Below are positions 7,787 through 17,332 of a DNA stretch of 64,000 nt, piece after piece (the first letter of the stretch is position 1; each line of letters begins with the position of its first letter). A program made the position numbers and the translations under genes. Below the pieces are notes generated by a model, which had not been told where the DNA came from, ran no database searches, and worked only from the letters and a program-made list of their open reading frames with translations. Source of the DNA: Phycisphaerales bacterium PN19_bin_20 (GTDB lineage: Bacteria > Planctomycetota > Phycisphaerae > Phycisphaerales > UBA1924); NCBI GenBank assembly GCA_021173225.1, contig JAJOLK010000008.1:1-64000 (forward strand), given 5' to 3'.

Positions 7787-9985
7787 GTGACGACCCGCTC
7801 CCGCGCCTTTGCCCTGATCGCCTGCCTGATGGCCGCTGGCACCACGCTGAGCGCCGCCAGCGCCACCGACCCCAAGGCGGCCAAGGAGGCGCAGGAGGCC
7901 GTCCGCGATTACGTCCACTACGTCCGCATCGCGCGGTACGACCTGGCCCAGACCTACGCCCAGTCGGTGCTCGACAAGATGGCCTTTCCCTTCGGCCTGG
8001 CCGAGGGTGATGCCGCGATCGACCCCGCAGAATTGGTCAAGCTGATCGAAGACTCTGGCGAGGGCGCGCGGTTTGACGACGCCGTCGCCCGCGGCGGGCG
8101 GATCGACAGCATCGAGAAGGTCAGCAGCGCCTTGGGCCGCGCCCATGAGCTGGGCAAGCGCAGCGTCGCGCGCAACACCACACAGATCGACGCGAACATC
8201 GCGCTGCTCACCGGCACCCAGCGCCAGCGGCTGCTCGGGCGTGAGCGTCTGGCCGCCGCCGGCGAGTACGCCATGCCGCAGCTCATTACCGCCTTGAGCG
8301 CCAAGACCGACAACCCCGGCCAGCGCGCCGAGGTTCGCTCACTGATGGTGGACATGGGCCGCATGGCCGCCCGCCCGCTCTCTGCGGCTCTCACCGGCCT
8401 TGACGCCTCGACCCAGGAGCTCGCCGCCAACGTGCTCGGCGACATCGGCGCCTCCAGCAGCGTCGCCTACCTCTATGAGCTGCACAACGCCAGCAGCGTT
8501 CCGAGCGTCAAGGCCGCGGCGGCCCGCGCGATCACCAAGATCACCGGCAACCAGCCCGACCCGAGCGCCGCGAACGTTGCCCGCTCGTTCCGCGTGCTGG
8601 CCGAGCAGTACCTCGCCGGCGCCGAGGCGCTGACGCCCTACGCCAAGGAGTCGGTCCAGCCCGCCTGGAGCTTTGACCCGGCTTCAGGCCTCAGCGGCCG
8701 CCCGATCAGCAGCAAGGTCTTCCATGAGACCATGGCCATGCAGGTCGCCGAGCACGCGCTGCGGGCCTCACCCAGCGACCGCGAGGCTCTCGCCACGTGG
8801 ATCACCGCCAACTTCAAGCGTGAGATCGAGACGCCCACTGGCTACAACAACCCGCTGTACGAGGGCCGCGCCGAGGCGATGTACTACGCCTCCGCCGCTG
8901 GCAGCAGCGTGCTGCAGTCGGTGCTTGCTCGGGCGCTTAGCGCCAAAGACCCGCAGCTGGCCCAGAAGGCCATCGCCGCCATCGCCCGCACCAACGGACC
9001 CGCGGCATTCGCCAAGCAGGGCGGCACCGGCCCGCTGACCGCCGCGCTGCGCTTCCCCAGCCGGCGCGTGCAGACCGACGCCGCACTCGCCCTGGCAGGT
9101 GGCGCACTTGGCCAGAGCTTTGACGGCTCTGAGCGCGTCGTGCCCGTGCTCGCCGCCGCGGTTGGTGAGGCCGGCGTGCGCAGCGCGCTGGTGATCGCCA
9201 GCGACGCCGACCGTGGCAGCGCCTTGGCCGGTCAGTTGCGCGATATGGGTTACGCCGTGCTCGCGCCCGCGACCGACGCGGCCTCGATTGAATCGAGCAT
9301 CGCCGGCGCTTCGAGCGTGGAGCTGGTGGCGGTCGCGCAGTCCAGCGGCAAGGCCGCCGAGACGCTGACGCTCGTTCGCTCGCACCCCAAGCTTGGCGCT
9401 TCGCCGGTAGTGGCCTTTGGCGATGCCGCGGGGCTTGCCGAGCTGGGCCGCACGTGGGAGCGTGATGAGATGGTCAGCCTGGTCCGCTCGGGTGTTGACG
9501 CCAAGAGCCTGCAGAACGCCGTCGAGCAAGTCAGCGTCGCCGCCCTCGGCGAGCCGCTGAGCGAGGCTGAGGCCAGCGAGTACAAGTCTCGCGCACTAGG
9601 CGCCCTGCGTGAGGTCGCGATGGCCGGCAGCGCCGGGATGAACATCACCGACGCCGCCGCTCCGCTGGTTACCGCCCTCGGGCCCGCGAAGGGGCCGGCC
9701 CGCGGTCAAATCGCCGGTGTGCTTGGGCAGATCAACGATCAGCGTGCCCAGCGTGCCCTGGTTGATACGGCCCTCAAGGCCGAGGGTGACGACATGACCG
9801 GCCTGCTCGCCGCCGCTACCGAGAGCGCCAAGCGTTTCGGCAACCTGCTTGACGACCGCCAAGTCAAGCAGCTCACGACCATCGCCGCCAAGCCGGGCAA
9901 CCCCGGGGCAACCAGCGTCAGCGTGCTACTGGGGGCGCTGAACGTCGCCAGCGAGCGCGTCGTGCCGCTGATCATCGGGAACTGA
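7787..9985 (+). CDS. Exported HEAT-repeat protein with a degenerate receiver-like domain
   Basis: 732 residues from a GTG seven bases after the strong Shine-Dalgarno GAAGGAG. Residues 1-27 are a Sec signal peptide (basic N-terminus, A-L-I-A-C-L-M-A-A-G, cleavage near S-A-A-S-A-T). Alpha-helical HEAT-like repeats occupy about residues 140-260 (for example A-A-R-P-L-S-A-A-L...L-A-A-N-V-L-G-D-I-G) and recur about 360-450 and 610-720. Residues about 465-580 (A-L-V-I-A-S-D-A-D-R...L-R-D-M-G-Y-A-V-L-A-P-A-T-D) read like a response-regulator receiver fold in which the phospho-acceptor aspartate is absent (L-V-A-V-A-Q-S-S). It is probably a periplasmic scaffold; no enzyme activity is suggested. It is monocistronic in this view. 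Confidence 0.7.
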   Translation: MTTRSRAFALIACLMAAGTTLSAASATDPKAAKEAQEAVRDYVHYVRIARYDLAQTYAQSVLDKMAFPFGLAEGDAAIDPAELVKLIEDSGEGARFDDAVARGGRIDSIEKVSSALGRAHELGKRSVARNTTQIDANIALLTGTQRQRLLGRERLAAAGEYAMPQLITALSAKTDNPGQRAEVRSLMVDMGRMAARPLSAALTGLDASTQELAANVLGDIGASSSVAYLYELHNASSVPSVKAAAARAITKITGNQPDPSAANVARSFRVLAEQYLAGAEALTPYAKESVQPAWSFDPASGLSGRPISSKVFHETMAMQVAEHALRASPSDREALATWITANFKREIETPTGYNNPLYEGRAEAMYYASAAGSSVLQSVLARALSAKDPQLAQKAIAAIARTNGPAAFAKQGGTGPLTAALRFPSRRVQTDAALALAGGALGQSFDGSERVVPVLAAAVGEAGVRSALVIASDADRGSALAGQLRDMGYAVLAPATDAASIESSIAGASSVELVAVAQSSGKAAETLTLVRSHPKLGASPVVAFGDAAGLAELGRTWERDEMVSLVRSGVDAKSLQNAVEQVSVAALGEPLSEAEASEYKSRALGALREVAMAGSAGMNITDAAAPLVTALGPAKGPARGQIAGVLGQINDQRAQRALVDTALKAEGDDMTGLLAAATESAKRFGNLLDDRQVKQLTTIAAKPGNPGATSVSVLLGALNVASERVVPLIIGN

Positions 9986-10145
9986 ACTACTCGCTTGACG
10001 TCCGGTCTGTGCGAGGCCCGGATGGCGAACCATGCCGATGGCGGAGGTCCAGTCTTGGACGGCGCACTGGCCGTTTGGGCAGGATGATTCCTTGCCCTCG
10101 CGATCATGCAGACAGGACAGTTAGACCCCACCGCAGAAGGCGAAA

Positions 10146-10165
10146 GGGCAGGTGCAATCCTGCCC
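10146..10165. terminator. Perfect hairpin between converging genes
   Basis: Seven-base arms GGGCAGG and CCTGCCC flank a six-base loop, 160 bases past the HEAT-repeat gene and just before the end of the small minus-strand gene. There is no T-tract on either strand, so a role in termination is only a guess. Confidence 0.3.
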
Positions 10166-10199
10166 ACCCGAAGGTCGCGGCACGCGGCTAAAGCTCAGC

Positions 10200-10370
10200 T
10201 CACTTGCGCTTCTTAAACCGGCTCGGCGCCTTGGGTGCCGTCCCGCTGACCGCGCCGGGCTCGGGCTGATCGACCTTGGCTCCCTTGACCCCCGGCCCCG
10301 TCAGGTGCCCGGCGGGCCCGGGCGCGTTGCCCTTGGGCACCGGGGCGAAGTTGTCTTTGCTCTTGTTCAT
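10200..10370 (-). CDS. Small basic hypothetical protein
   Basis: About 56 residues from the ATG at 10370 (M-N-K-S-K-D-N-F); an in-frame ATG at 10394 adds eight residues. The product is rich in Lys, Pro and Gly and ends P-S-R-F-K-K-R-K, with no membrane segment. Such small basic tails are seen in nucleic-acid-associated proteins, but no family is recognised. It is supported only by the open frame and composition. Confidence 0.4.
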   Translation of the reverse strand: MNKSKDNFAPVPKGNAPGPAGHLTGPGVKGAKVDQPEPGAVSGTAPKAPSRFKKRK

Positions 10371-11520
10371 GTTTGTGTTGACGACGCCGCCCATGGTGTG
10401 CTTGCCTTGTGCCTGAGTGTGCGCGGGCCAAGATCTGCCCACGCGCGAGAGCCCCGGTCCGAAGTAGTCACGGTAGGTTCGCGCAGCGCGCCTGACGCAC
10501 CAGAGCCGTCGATCCCAGCTCGCTTTGGCGCCACCAAGCACAGAACTCATCCAACCCGGCGCCGCGGCCCTCCCAGATCAGGCCGACGCCCGACGATGAC
10601 TCGTGTGGCCCGAAGGCCGTAGGGCCGGTAGGCCATGGGGCCAGTGCGGCCACAGAGCCCGTGGGGTAGAGCTGCGATTACCTCCGCCATCGCACTCGCC
10701 GTAAGAGCTGGACATGATCGCTCGCGTCAAAAACAGCCCAAGAAGTACCGCAACCGCACCGCCACGAACCCGCTTAGGTCGCCGATCACCTTACGCCGTA
10801 TACACCACCGCCCTTGCGGCTGTCGGCTTGGTTTGCGGTTGCGCCCTCCCCCAGCCGATCATGCTGCCGCCTGCGAGTCGCAACGGCTGGATGCGCCACC
10901 CCTGGATGCCAACACCTTCTTAACGACAGCCCCCTCGGCCCGCGCTAGCGCCCGCCAACCACCCCGGCACCGTCAGAAGCGGCAACTCGCCCGCAATCCC
11001 AGTCTTCGGCAGCTTCCCCGGCACCTAGAGCCCTTGAGCCTGCTTGATATTTCCGGCATCGTCTGCCAGTGAACGGAAGAGCGAAATTAGTTTCTTGGTG
11101 TTCCAGCGTCTGAGCGATCAAGCTCAAAAGTCTACCTTGATCAGCAGGCCATGCCCCCGGGGTGCACGGACGATCTACACCATACCGATCTCCCCGATTT
11201 CAGATGGTTCGTCGGGGTATCACATGCTTGGTATGACAAGCTTGGCTTCCGGTTTGCCGTAGCGATTCGCACGCCCCGTGCGGTTGCGATAGCGGTTCAC
11301 GCCGCGACCGTGCCGCTACAGCGCAGAAGAACATGGTGATGTTCAACAGAAAAAACGTCTGATCATTACGTGTTGTTGGCACATTCGGCAAGCTGTCAGC
11401 CACCCTCAGCCAGCCGTGCGACCCCCCGATGCTGCCGCTCTCAACAACGCGCCACGCGGCCTGAGCGGCCCTGCTCCGCGCCCTTGGCGTGCCGAGCCAT
11501 CGCCACACCCCACGCGCCCG
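10371..11520. other. 1.15-kb region with no convincing gene
   Basis: Base composition falls below that of neighbouring genes between about 11040 and 11400, and no open frame on either strand resembles a known protein. The only candidate is a small possible lipoprotein at 10714-10923, listed separately. No tRNA, CRISPR or insertion-sequence ends were seen. Confidence 0.5.
10714..10923 (+). CDS. Possible small lipoprotein
   Basis: A 69-residue frame with a basic start (R-V-K...R-T-R-L-G-R-R), a hydrophobic stretch T-A-L-A-A-V-G-L-V and C-G-C, which could be a lipobox cysteine, followed by a short Pro-rich mature part. No good ribosome-binding site precedes it and no family is recognised, so it may be spurious. 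Confidence 0.25.
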   Translation: MIARVKNSPRSTATAPPRTRLGRRSPYAVYTTALAAVGLVCGCALPQPIMLPPASRNGWMRHPWMPTPS

Positions 11521-12996
11521 TCACACCCGCCAGCGGTTCCCGTCCCGCGTCACGCGCCGGTACAGCGTGTCGCGCTCCACCGGCGTAAAGCCCGCCTCGC
11601 GGATCGCCCGGCGCAGCACCGGCACCGTCACCTCTTGGTGCGTCACCACCGCGTCGCCCGCCGCGCCCTGCCCCGCGCCGTGGTTCAGCTTGGTGATGTC
11701 GTACCACACGATTGTCCCGTCGATGTCGTCGGCCCCGGCCTGCAGCATGAGCTGCGCCATCGGTAGCGTCTGCATGATCCAGAACGCCTTGGCGTGCGGG
11801 AAGTTGTCCAGCATCAGCCGCGACACCGCCAGGGTCCGCAGGTTCTCAAGCCCACTGGGCCCCGGCAGCGCCTCAAGCTCACTGCCATCAGGAAAGAACG
11901 GCAGCGGGATGATCGTCTGGAAGTAGCCGCTTGTTAGGCCCGCAGGCGACTGCCGCACGCCGTTCACCTCTTCGCGCCGCTTGGCAACAAAGTCCAGCGG
12001 CTTGAGCACGCCGGGGCGCGTCAGCGTGATCACCGGCGCGTCTTCGCCCTCGCCGCCCGAGTAGCCCAGGTGGCCACCATCGCCGTACGCATCGTGCCGC
12101 AGGCTCTCGGCACTCGGCCCGCTGGCCTTGGCCCGCACGCCTTCATACCCCAGGCGCGCCAGCGCTACGTCCTGCGCACGCCGGAGCATGTCCATGTGCA
12201 CCAGCCGATCGCGGCGCTGCTCGATGTGCCCGTACAGGATTGTCGCGTTGGTGTTCAGCCCCAGCTCGTGCGCCACATAGTGCACATCCAGCCACACATC
12301 GCTGCGGATCTTGCCCTTGTACGCCTCGTCGTGCACGCGGTCGTCAAAGACCTCGGCCCCGCCACCGGGCAGGCTGCCGAGCCCCGCGCTCATGAGCTCA
12401 CTCAGCACCCAGCGGATGCCCGCGCGCCGATCACCAACGTCGTACTTCTTGGCGATCCTCGCCAGGTGCACGACCTCCACGGCCGTGAACGCCTTGACGT
12501 GCAGCTCACTGCCCAAGGCCCGCGCCTCATCGCGGATCGTGCTGACCAGCTCGGTGTAGTAGCTAAACGGCAGCTTGGGGTGCAGCCCGCCGACTGAGTG
12601 CATCTCCGTCGCGCCCGCCTCGACTGCCTGCCGCACCTGCTCGCGCACGTACGTCATGTCGCGTGTGTAGCTGCCATCTTGCCCGGGCTTGCGGTAGAAC
12701 TCGCAGAACTTGCACGAAAGCGCGCAGACGTTCGAGTAGTTCAGGTGCCGATTGATGTTGTAGTACGCCACGCCTGGGTGCAGCCGCGTCCGCACGGCGT
12801 GCGCCATCGCGATCACCCCGTGAATGTCGCGCGTCTCAAACAGCGTCTGGCCGTCGTCAAGGCTCAGCCGCTGGCCCGCCGCCAGCTTGGCCGCGATCGG
12901 CCCCAGCGCGCGGTCAGTCAGCGCGAGGTCAAAGCCCGAGCCGCCATCGCTTAGCAAGCCCGCCAGCGCGTCAACGTCATGGGCTGAAGTGACCAT
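11521..12996 (-). CDS. mqnE: Aminofutalosine synthase (radical SAM, menaquinone biosynthesis)
   Basis: About 491 residues from the ATG at 12996 (an upstream in-frame ATG at 13029 would add 11). The motif N-I-N-R-H-L-N-Y-S-N-V-C-A-L-S-C-K-F-C contains the C-X3-C-X2-C site for the [4Fe-4S] cluster of radical SAM enzymes and is characteristic of MqnE, which joins 3-[(1-carboxyvinyl)oxy]benzoate to SAM to form aminofutalosine in the futalosine route to menaquinone. The C-terminal half (G-Y-F-Q-T-I-I-P-L-P-F, D-D-I-D-G-T-I-V-W-Y-D-I) also fits. About 75 residues between the barrel and the G-Y-F-Q motif appear to be an insertion compared with the usual length near 370. No other mqn genes are adjacent. 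Confidence 0.92.
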   Translation of the reverse strand: MVTSAHDVDALAGLLSDGGSGFDLALTDRALGPIAAKLAAGQRLSLDDGQTLFETRDIHGVIAMAHAVRTRLHPGVAYYNINRHLNYSNVCALSCKFCEFYRKPGQDGSYTRDMTYVREQVRQAVEAGATEMHSVGGLHPKLPFSYYTELVSTIRDEARALGSELHVKAFTAVEVVHLARIAKKYDVGDRRAGIRWVLSELMSAGLGSLPGGGAEVFDDRVHDEAYKGKIRSDVWLDVHYVAHELGLNTNATILYGHIEQRRDRLVHMDMLRRAQDVALARLGYEGVRAKASGPSAESLRHDAYGDGGHLGYSGGEGEDAPVITLTRPGVLKPLDFVAKRREEVNGVRQSPAGLTSGYFQTIIPLPFFPDGSELEALPGPSGLENLRTLAVSRLMLDNFPHAKAFWIMQTLPMAQLMLQAGADDIDGTIVWYDITKLNHGAGQGAAGDAVVTHQEVTVPVLRRAIREAGFTPVERDTLYRRVTRDGNRWRV

Positions 12997-13183
12997 GGGC
13001 AACTGTAGCGGGCCGCCAGCGTGTTTCAATCTAGACTGAAATCTCGGAAACGCGGTTATTCAGGCCCAAAAAGTAGCGTTCATGACCGGTCTTGACCCCC
13101 ACCCGGCCCCGACTCTTGGTCCGCCCAGGCCCGCGCGCTATGCTCGGCCCGCGCGCCGTGCCCAAGGCCCGCAGACGCGCCAC

Positions 13184-14584
13184 ATGAATCCAACCCGCTC
13201 CACTCCCGCCCACACTCCCGACCCAAACCCTGCTTCCGAGCCCGCTTCTGGACCCGCTACTGGGCCCGCTTCCGAGCTTGCTTCAGTGCCTGCCGACGGC
13301 GGTGCCGCCGCGCCACGCCAGCCTTCGCTTCCGCCCAGCGGCCTCGGGTTCCTCGGCGGCGTCAGAGGTTGGGTCCCCATCGTCCACTTCGTCGCACTCG
13401 TGCTGGCCATCAGCACCAACTCGGCGATTGCCTTCCAGCTCCCGATCATCGCCCGCAAGGCCTTTGGGGCAGGCGACTGGGGCACGATGCTCATCACCGC
13501 CGCCCCTGCGGTCCTCCTGATCCTCTCGATCTTCTGGGGCGACCTGCTCAAGCGTGTCAGCATCCCGCGTTACCTGGCGTGCTATTGGGCCTGCGCGCTG
13601 CTGCCGCTGGGCGTCATCGCCCTCGCTCAAGACTTCTGGCTCTTCGCGCTGGCCTTTGTCATCGCCAGTTGCGGCGGTGCCGCCTGGCCCGCGGTCAACG
13701 GTGAGGTCCTCAAAGCGATCTACCCCGACCGCCTGCGCGGACGCCTTTACGGCGCGATCGTGACCTGCACCACGCTCGCCACCGCCTTGGGGTCATACGG
13801 CCTGGGCCACTGGCTGAGCCTCGACCCGCAGGCCTTCCGCTGGTTCATCCCGCTCGCCACCGCCTGCCAGGCGATGGGCCTTGGCCTCTTGACGCTGCTG
13901 CTGTGGCGCTCGGGCGTGCTCGGGCGGCGGACGCACGACTCGGTCCGCGATGCCCGCTCGATCGTCCAGCGCGTCGTTGAGCCGCTGACGCACACCGCCC
14001 AGGTCCTCAAGGGCGACCGCATCTTCGCCCGCTACGAGGCCGCGTTCATGACCTACGGCGCCGCGTGGATGATCTGCGAGGCGCTCAAGCCCAGCCTGCT
14101 GGTTGACAAGCTGAACCTGAGCTACAACCAGATCGGCTTCAGCGCGTTCATGACCTTCCAGCTCTGCGTTGCCGCCATGACCTTCCCCGCCGGCGCGCTG
14201 ATGGACCGCCTGGGCCCCGCGCGCCTGTGCACGCTGGCCTTCGGGCTCTACGCGCTCTACCCACTGGCGCTGATGCTCGCCGCCGACGAGCACGGCCTGA
14301 TGATCGCCAGCGCCATCTACGGCGCGTGCTCCGCGATGGTCAACGCGGGCTGGATGCTCGGGCCCGTCAGCCTCGCCCCCTCGCCAGAGAAGGTCCCGCA
14401 ATATGTCGCAATCCACGCGTCCATGGTCGGCCTGCGCGGGACCATCTTCCAGTTCTTGGGCGTGGCGCTCTACAAGCTCACCGGCTCGTTCCACGTCAGC
14501 TTCATCGTGGCGGCCGTCGCTTTCGCCTGGGGCAGCTACCAGATGTGGCGCCTTCACAAGATCATCAGCGCCGCCAGGCGATAG
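13184..14584 (+). CDS. Major facilitator superfamily transporter
   Basis: 466 residues from the ATG at 13184; an upstream ATG at 13082 would add 34 unlikely residues. A long low-complexity N-terminus (P-A-S-E-P-A-S-G-P-A-T) precedes about twelve hydrophobic segments starting with I-V-H-F-V-A-L-V-L-A-I-S. The loop after helix 4 contains E-V-L-K-A-I-Y-P-D-R-L-R-G-R-L-Y-G, close to the conserved D-R-x-G-R-R motif of MFS proteins. It is an inner-membrane secondary transporter of unknown substrate. The gene converges on yraN only 21 bases away. Confidence 0.87.
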   Translation: MNPTRSTPAHTPDPNPASEPASGPATGPASELASVPADGGAAAPRQPSLPPSGLGFLGGVRGWVPIVHFVALVLAISTNSAIAFQLPIIARKAFGAGDWGTMLITAAPAVLLILSIFWGDLLKRVSIPRYLACYWACALLPLGVIALAQDFWLFALAFVIASCGGAAWPAVNGEVLKAIYPDRLRGRLYGAIVTCTTLATALGSYGLGHWLSLDPQAFRWFIPLATACQAMGLGLLTLLLWRSGVLGRRTHDSVRDARSIVQRVVEPLTHTAQVLKGDRIFARYEAAFMTYGAAWMICEALKPSLLVDKLNLSYNQIGFSAFMTFQLCVAAMTFPAGALMDRLGPARLCTLAFGLYALYPLALMLAADEHGLMIASAIYGACSAMVNAGWMLGPVSLAPSPEKVPQYVAIHASMVGLRGTIFQFLGVALYKLTGSFHVSFIVAAVAFAWGSYQMWRLHKIISAARR

Positions 14585-14605
14585 CAGCGACGCTGAGCAA
14601 GCCGC

Positions 14606-15022
14606 TCACCGCGCCGCGTCAGGAAAGTGCCTGATCGTCGGCTCGCTGCCGGTCTTGGGCACGTCGATCGCCACCACGTCGATCCGCTTCTTGCGCTGCT
14701 GCCACCCGTTGGCCCGCGAGACGTGCCCCAGCAGCGCCTGCAGCTTCTTCTTTTTGGCCGGGCCAACCTGATCCTCGGGCTTGGGCGCAGGCTTCTTCGG
14801 GTCGGTGATCCGCGTCTTGACCTCCACCAGCACGATCGTTCCGCCGGGGGCCTCCGCGATGATGTCCGCCTCGCCCATCGGGGCCTTGACGTTGCGGTCC
14901 AGCACCTTGTACCCGCGCCGCGCCAGGAACAGGCACGCCATCTCCTCACCCTGCGCGCCGATGTCCACGCCGCGCTTCTTGGCGGCCCACAACTGCACCT
15001 TCTCGATCAGACGCTTAATCAT
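14606..15022 (-). CDS. yraN: YraN family protein (UPF0102, nuclease-like fold)
   Basis: 138 residues from the ATG at 15022. The sequence R-G-V-D-I-G-A-Q-G-E-E-M-A-C-L-F-L, R-R-G-Y-K-V-L-D-R-N and M-G-E-A-D-I-I-A...V-L-V-E-V-K-T-R gives the E...G-E-x-D-(L/I)-I...V-E-V-K core of the restriction-endonuclease-like fold, with the acidic and lysine residues of the metal site kept. UPF0102 members are small predicted nucleases of uncertain role. In many bacteria yraN sits near rplS/rnhB, but that context is absent here. Confidence 0.9.
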   Translation of the reverse strand: MIKRLIEKVQLWAAKKRGVDIGAQGEEMACLFLARRGYKVLDRNVKAPMGEADIIAEAPGGTIVLVEVKTRITDPKKPAPKPEDQVGPAKKKKLQALLGHVSRANGWQQRKKRIDVVAIDVPKTGSEPTIRHFPDAAR

Positions 15023-15136
15023 GTCTTTGGCCCAACCCCTTGACGGCCCGCGCGCACGCATCGGCGCAATGCACCGCCGCCCGCACGATACGCAGCCGAA
15101 TCGTCACGCCCCCACCACCAGACCTCCCCGCGCCGC

Positions 15137-16681
15137 TCAGGGCTGCTTGGGCGGCGCACCCATCCCCGCACCCGGGTCCGCCGGCATCGCCTCGCGGGCC
15201 CGCTCCTGTTCCGCGGGCGTAATCGCGGGGCCAAGGTCAACCCGTTGATGCCGCGCAATGGCGATATTGATCAGTTGCTGCACCATCGGCTCAATCGGCG
15301 TGTAGCTGCTAGTGCCCAACAGCGTCTGGGTAAACTCTGCCGTCTCGCGCCCCCGCCGCGCGTTGATCAGCGCCGCCACGATGTCAAGCTGCGCCTGATC
15401 GAAGCTGCGCTGCGCGGGTCGGTTGTCCGCCATCCGCCTCACCCACACCTTCCGTTGCCCGCCAAACTCCAGCGGCCCAACCGTGCTCCGCTCAGGCAAA
15501 GCCAGCGCTCGATCGTTGATGGCCTTCGACCCCAGCAGCTCTTGCTCGATCAACGGCTTGCTCAGCGGCAAACGCCGCTCGCCGCCCTTCTCGCGCAAGA
15601 AGCCGTTCGCGCTCGAGCTCGCCAGTTCAGTAAACGCCGCGTCGTCCTCCGCCGCCGCCGCCGCTTGGGTCAGCGCCGCCTCGTCGCTCGCGTCGATCAT
15701 CACCACGCGGAAGACCGCCTCGCCCGCGGGCTTGAACTGCGCGGGGTTGTCGCGGTAGTACCGCTCCACCGCCGTCCACGGCACGCGCACGTTCGGTTCA
15801 ACCGTCTCGTTGAACAGCCGCCTGATCAGAATTTGGTCGCGCTCGTCCGCCAAGATCCGGTCCAGGCTCTCTTCACCCGTGCGCGACTGCAGGTCTTCGC
15901 GCGCTTGCTCAAGGCTGCCACCGGCCTGCGCCTGAAAGAACGACTGCAACCGCCCCACCAGATTCAGCAGCCCCGCACGCTCCTCGGCAGACAGCCGGTT
16001 CCGCGCCTCGGCTACCACCAGCTCGTTGCGAACACGCTCGATCAGCGCGTTGCCGATCATCTCGCCGGCGCGGCGCGTCCAAAGTTGCGGGGTCTTGACT
16101 TCGCGAGTCAGCGCCGCCAGACGCCCGTCCAGCGGGTCCAGTAGCTCGCTGGCAAACACCGGCTTGCCGTTGATCTGCCCGACCATCGCGTCCGCCGAGA
16201 CCGCCGGCCCCAGCGCTGCCGGTGCCGTGGCACTCGCCGCCAATGCCGGCGCGCCCACAACCACGCGGACCGCCTCCAGCTCGTCGCCGCGCTCCACGGC
16301 GCTGGCTGAACGCATCGCCCGCACGCCGGGCGAACGCACCAACCCGACGGGGCTCAGCGCCGGAGACTCTGGTTCGCCGACTGACCCAGCAATCACCGGT
16401 GCCGCGCCGCCCGGCGTCACCGCCGCGCCAACCTCCGTCGGCCCGCTCAAAGTCTTCGTTCCTTGGGCGGTTTTGTTCCAGCCAGTCTTGAATTGCTCCG
16501 CGCGCACCGCCGTCGCCTTCGGCTCGGCCCGGTCGCTGCCGCCGCACGCCGCCAGCGAAACGCCCAGCCCCGCGACAAGCGCAAGCGCAGCACCTCGGGC
16601 GAGATCCTCGGTCCCGATGCCGCGGCGGGCGCAGGTGGTAGCGAGCGGGCGGGGCGCAACATGCTGAGCGTGTGTGTCCAT
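15137..16681 (-). CDS. SurA-like peptidyl-prolyl isomerase lipoprotein
   Basis: 514 residues from the ATG at 16681. The N-terminus has a hydrophobic segment ending L-A-A-C-G-G-S, a good lipobox, so the protein is probably anchored in an envelope membrane. A Pro/Ala/Val-rich linker leads to a SurA-type helical module (I-N-G-K-P-V-F-A-S-E-L-L-D-P-L) and a degenerate parvulin-like region (W-T-A-V-E-R-Y-Y-R-D-N-P-A-Q-F...V-F-R-V-V-M-I). It probably acts as a folding chaperone for exported proteins; isomerase activity is uncertain because the parvulin core is weak. It diverges from the DUF1844 gene across 57 bases. Confidence 0.7.
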   Translation of the reverse strand: MDTHAQHVAPRPLATTCARRGIGTEDLARGAALALVAGLGVSLAACGGSDRAEPKATAVRAEQFKTGWNKTAQGTKTLSGPTEVGAAVTPGGAAPVIAGSVGEPESPALSPVGLVRSPGVRAMRSASAVERGDELEAVRVVVGAPALAASATAPAALGPAVSADAMVGQINGKPVFASELLDPLDGRLAALTREVKTPQLWTRRAGEMIGNALIERVRNELVVAEARNRLSAEERAGLLNLVGRLQSFFQAQAGGSLEQAREDLQSRTGEESLDRILADERDQILIRRLFNETVEPNVRVPWTAVERYYRDNPAQFKPAGEAVFRVVMIDASDEAALTQAAAAAEDDAAFTELASSSANGFLREKGGERRLPLSKPLIEQELLGSKAINDRALALPERSTVGPLEFGGQRKVWVRRMADNRPAQRSFDQAQLDIVAALINARRGRETAEFTQTLLGTSSYTPIEPMVQQLINIAIARHQRVDLGPAITPAEQERAREAMPADPGAGMGAPPKQP

Positions 16682-16738
16682 CGGTCGCTCACAGCATATC
16701 GAGGGCGCGCTCCGCTCGCCCGGGCCTATCCTCAGTTC

Positions 16739-17332
16739 ATGAGCGACGACCACAAGCCCGACGCCCCCAAACTGATCATCGACTCAGACTGGAAGAACCA
16801 AGCCCAGGCCGAGAAGGACCGCCTCAACGCCAAAGCCGCCGCCAAGCCTGCGGCCCCGGCCAAAGGTGCAGGCCCCGCCACCAGCCCGCTCGGGATCGGC
16901 CCCGGTGTCGACGGGCCCGAGGGCGAAGAGCTCCCGCCCGCTGACTTCCAGGCCCTGCTGGGCACGATGGTCACCCAAGCCCTGATGTACATGGGCGCGT
17001 TCCCCGACCCCGAGACCGGCCGCGCCATGGTCAGCCCCGACCATGCCCGCCTGCACATTGATCTGCTGGCTGTGCTGCAAGACAAGACCAAGGGCAACCT
17101 CTCCGCCGAAGAGGGCGAGGCCCTGGCCCAGGTCATCGGCGAGCTGCGGATGCGGTTTGTCGAGCTCAACCAGGCCGTTGCCAAGATGATGGCCGAGCGT
17201 GCCGCGCGCGGCCCGGGCGCCGTCGGCATGAGCCCCGGCATGGGTCCTGGCGCGGGCCCCGGCATGGGTCCTGGAATGGGACTTGGTATGGGCCCCGGCA
17301 CCGGGCCAGCCGGACCGAAGCTGACTTTCTAG
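16739..17332 (+). CDS. DUF1844 family protein
   Basis: 197 residues from the ATG at 16739, which gives a clean M-S-D-D-H-K-P start. The central region (about residues 65-140: F-Q-A-L-L-G-T-M-V-T-Q-A-L-M-Y-M-G...H-A-R-L-H-I-D-L-L-A-V-L-Q-D-K-T-K-G-N-L) matches the DUF1844 pattern, a helical domain common in planctomycetes and acidobacteria with no known function. The C-terminus is a G-P-G-M-G-P repeat ending in K-L-T-F. It has no signal peptide and should be cytosolic. Confidence 0.82.
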   Translation: MSDDHKPDAPKLIIDSDWKNQAQAEKDRLNAKAAAKPAAPAKGAGPATSPLGIGPGVDGPEGEELPPADFQALLGTMVTQALMYMGAFPDPETGRAMVSPDHARLHIDLLAVLQDKTKGNLSAEEGEALAQVIGELRMRFVELNQAVAKMMAERAARGPGAVGMSPGMGPGAGPGMGPGMGLGMGPGTGPAGPKLTF

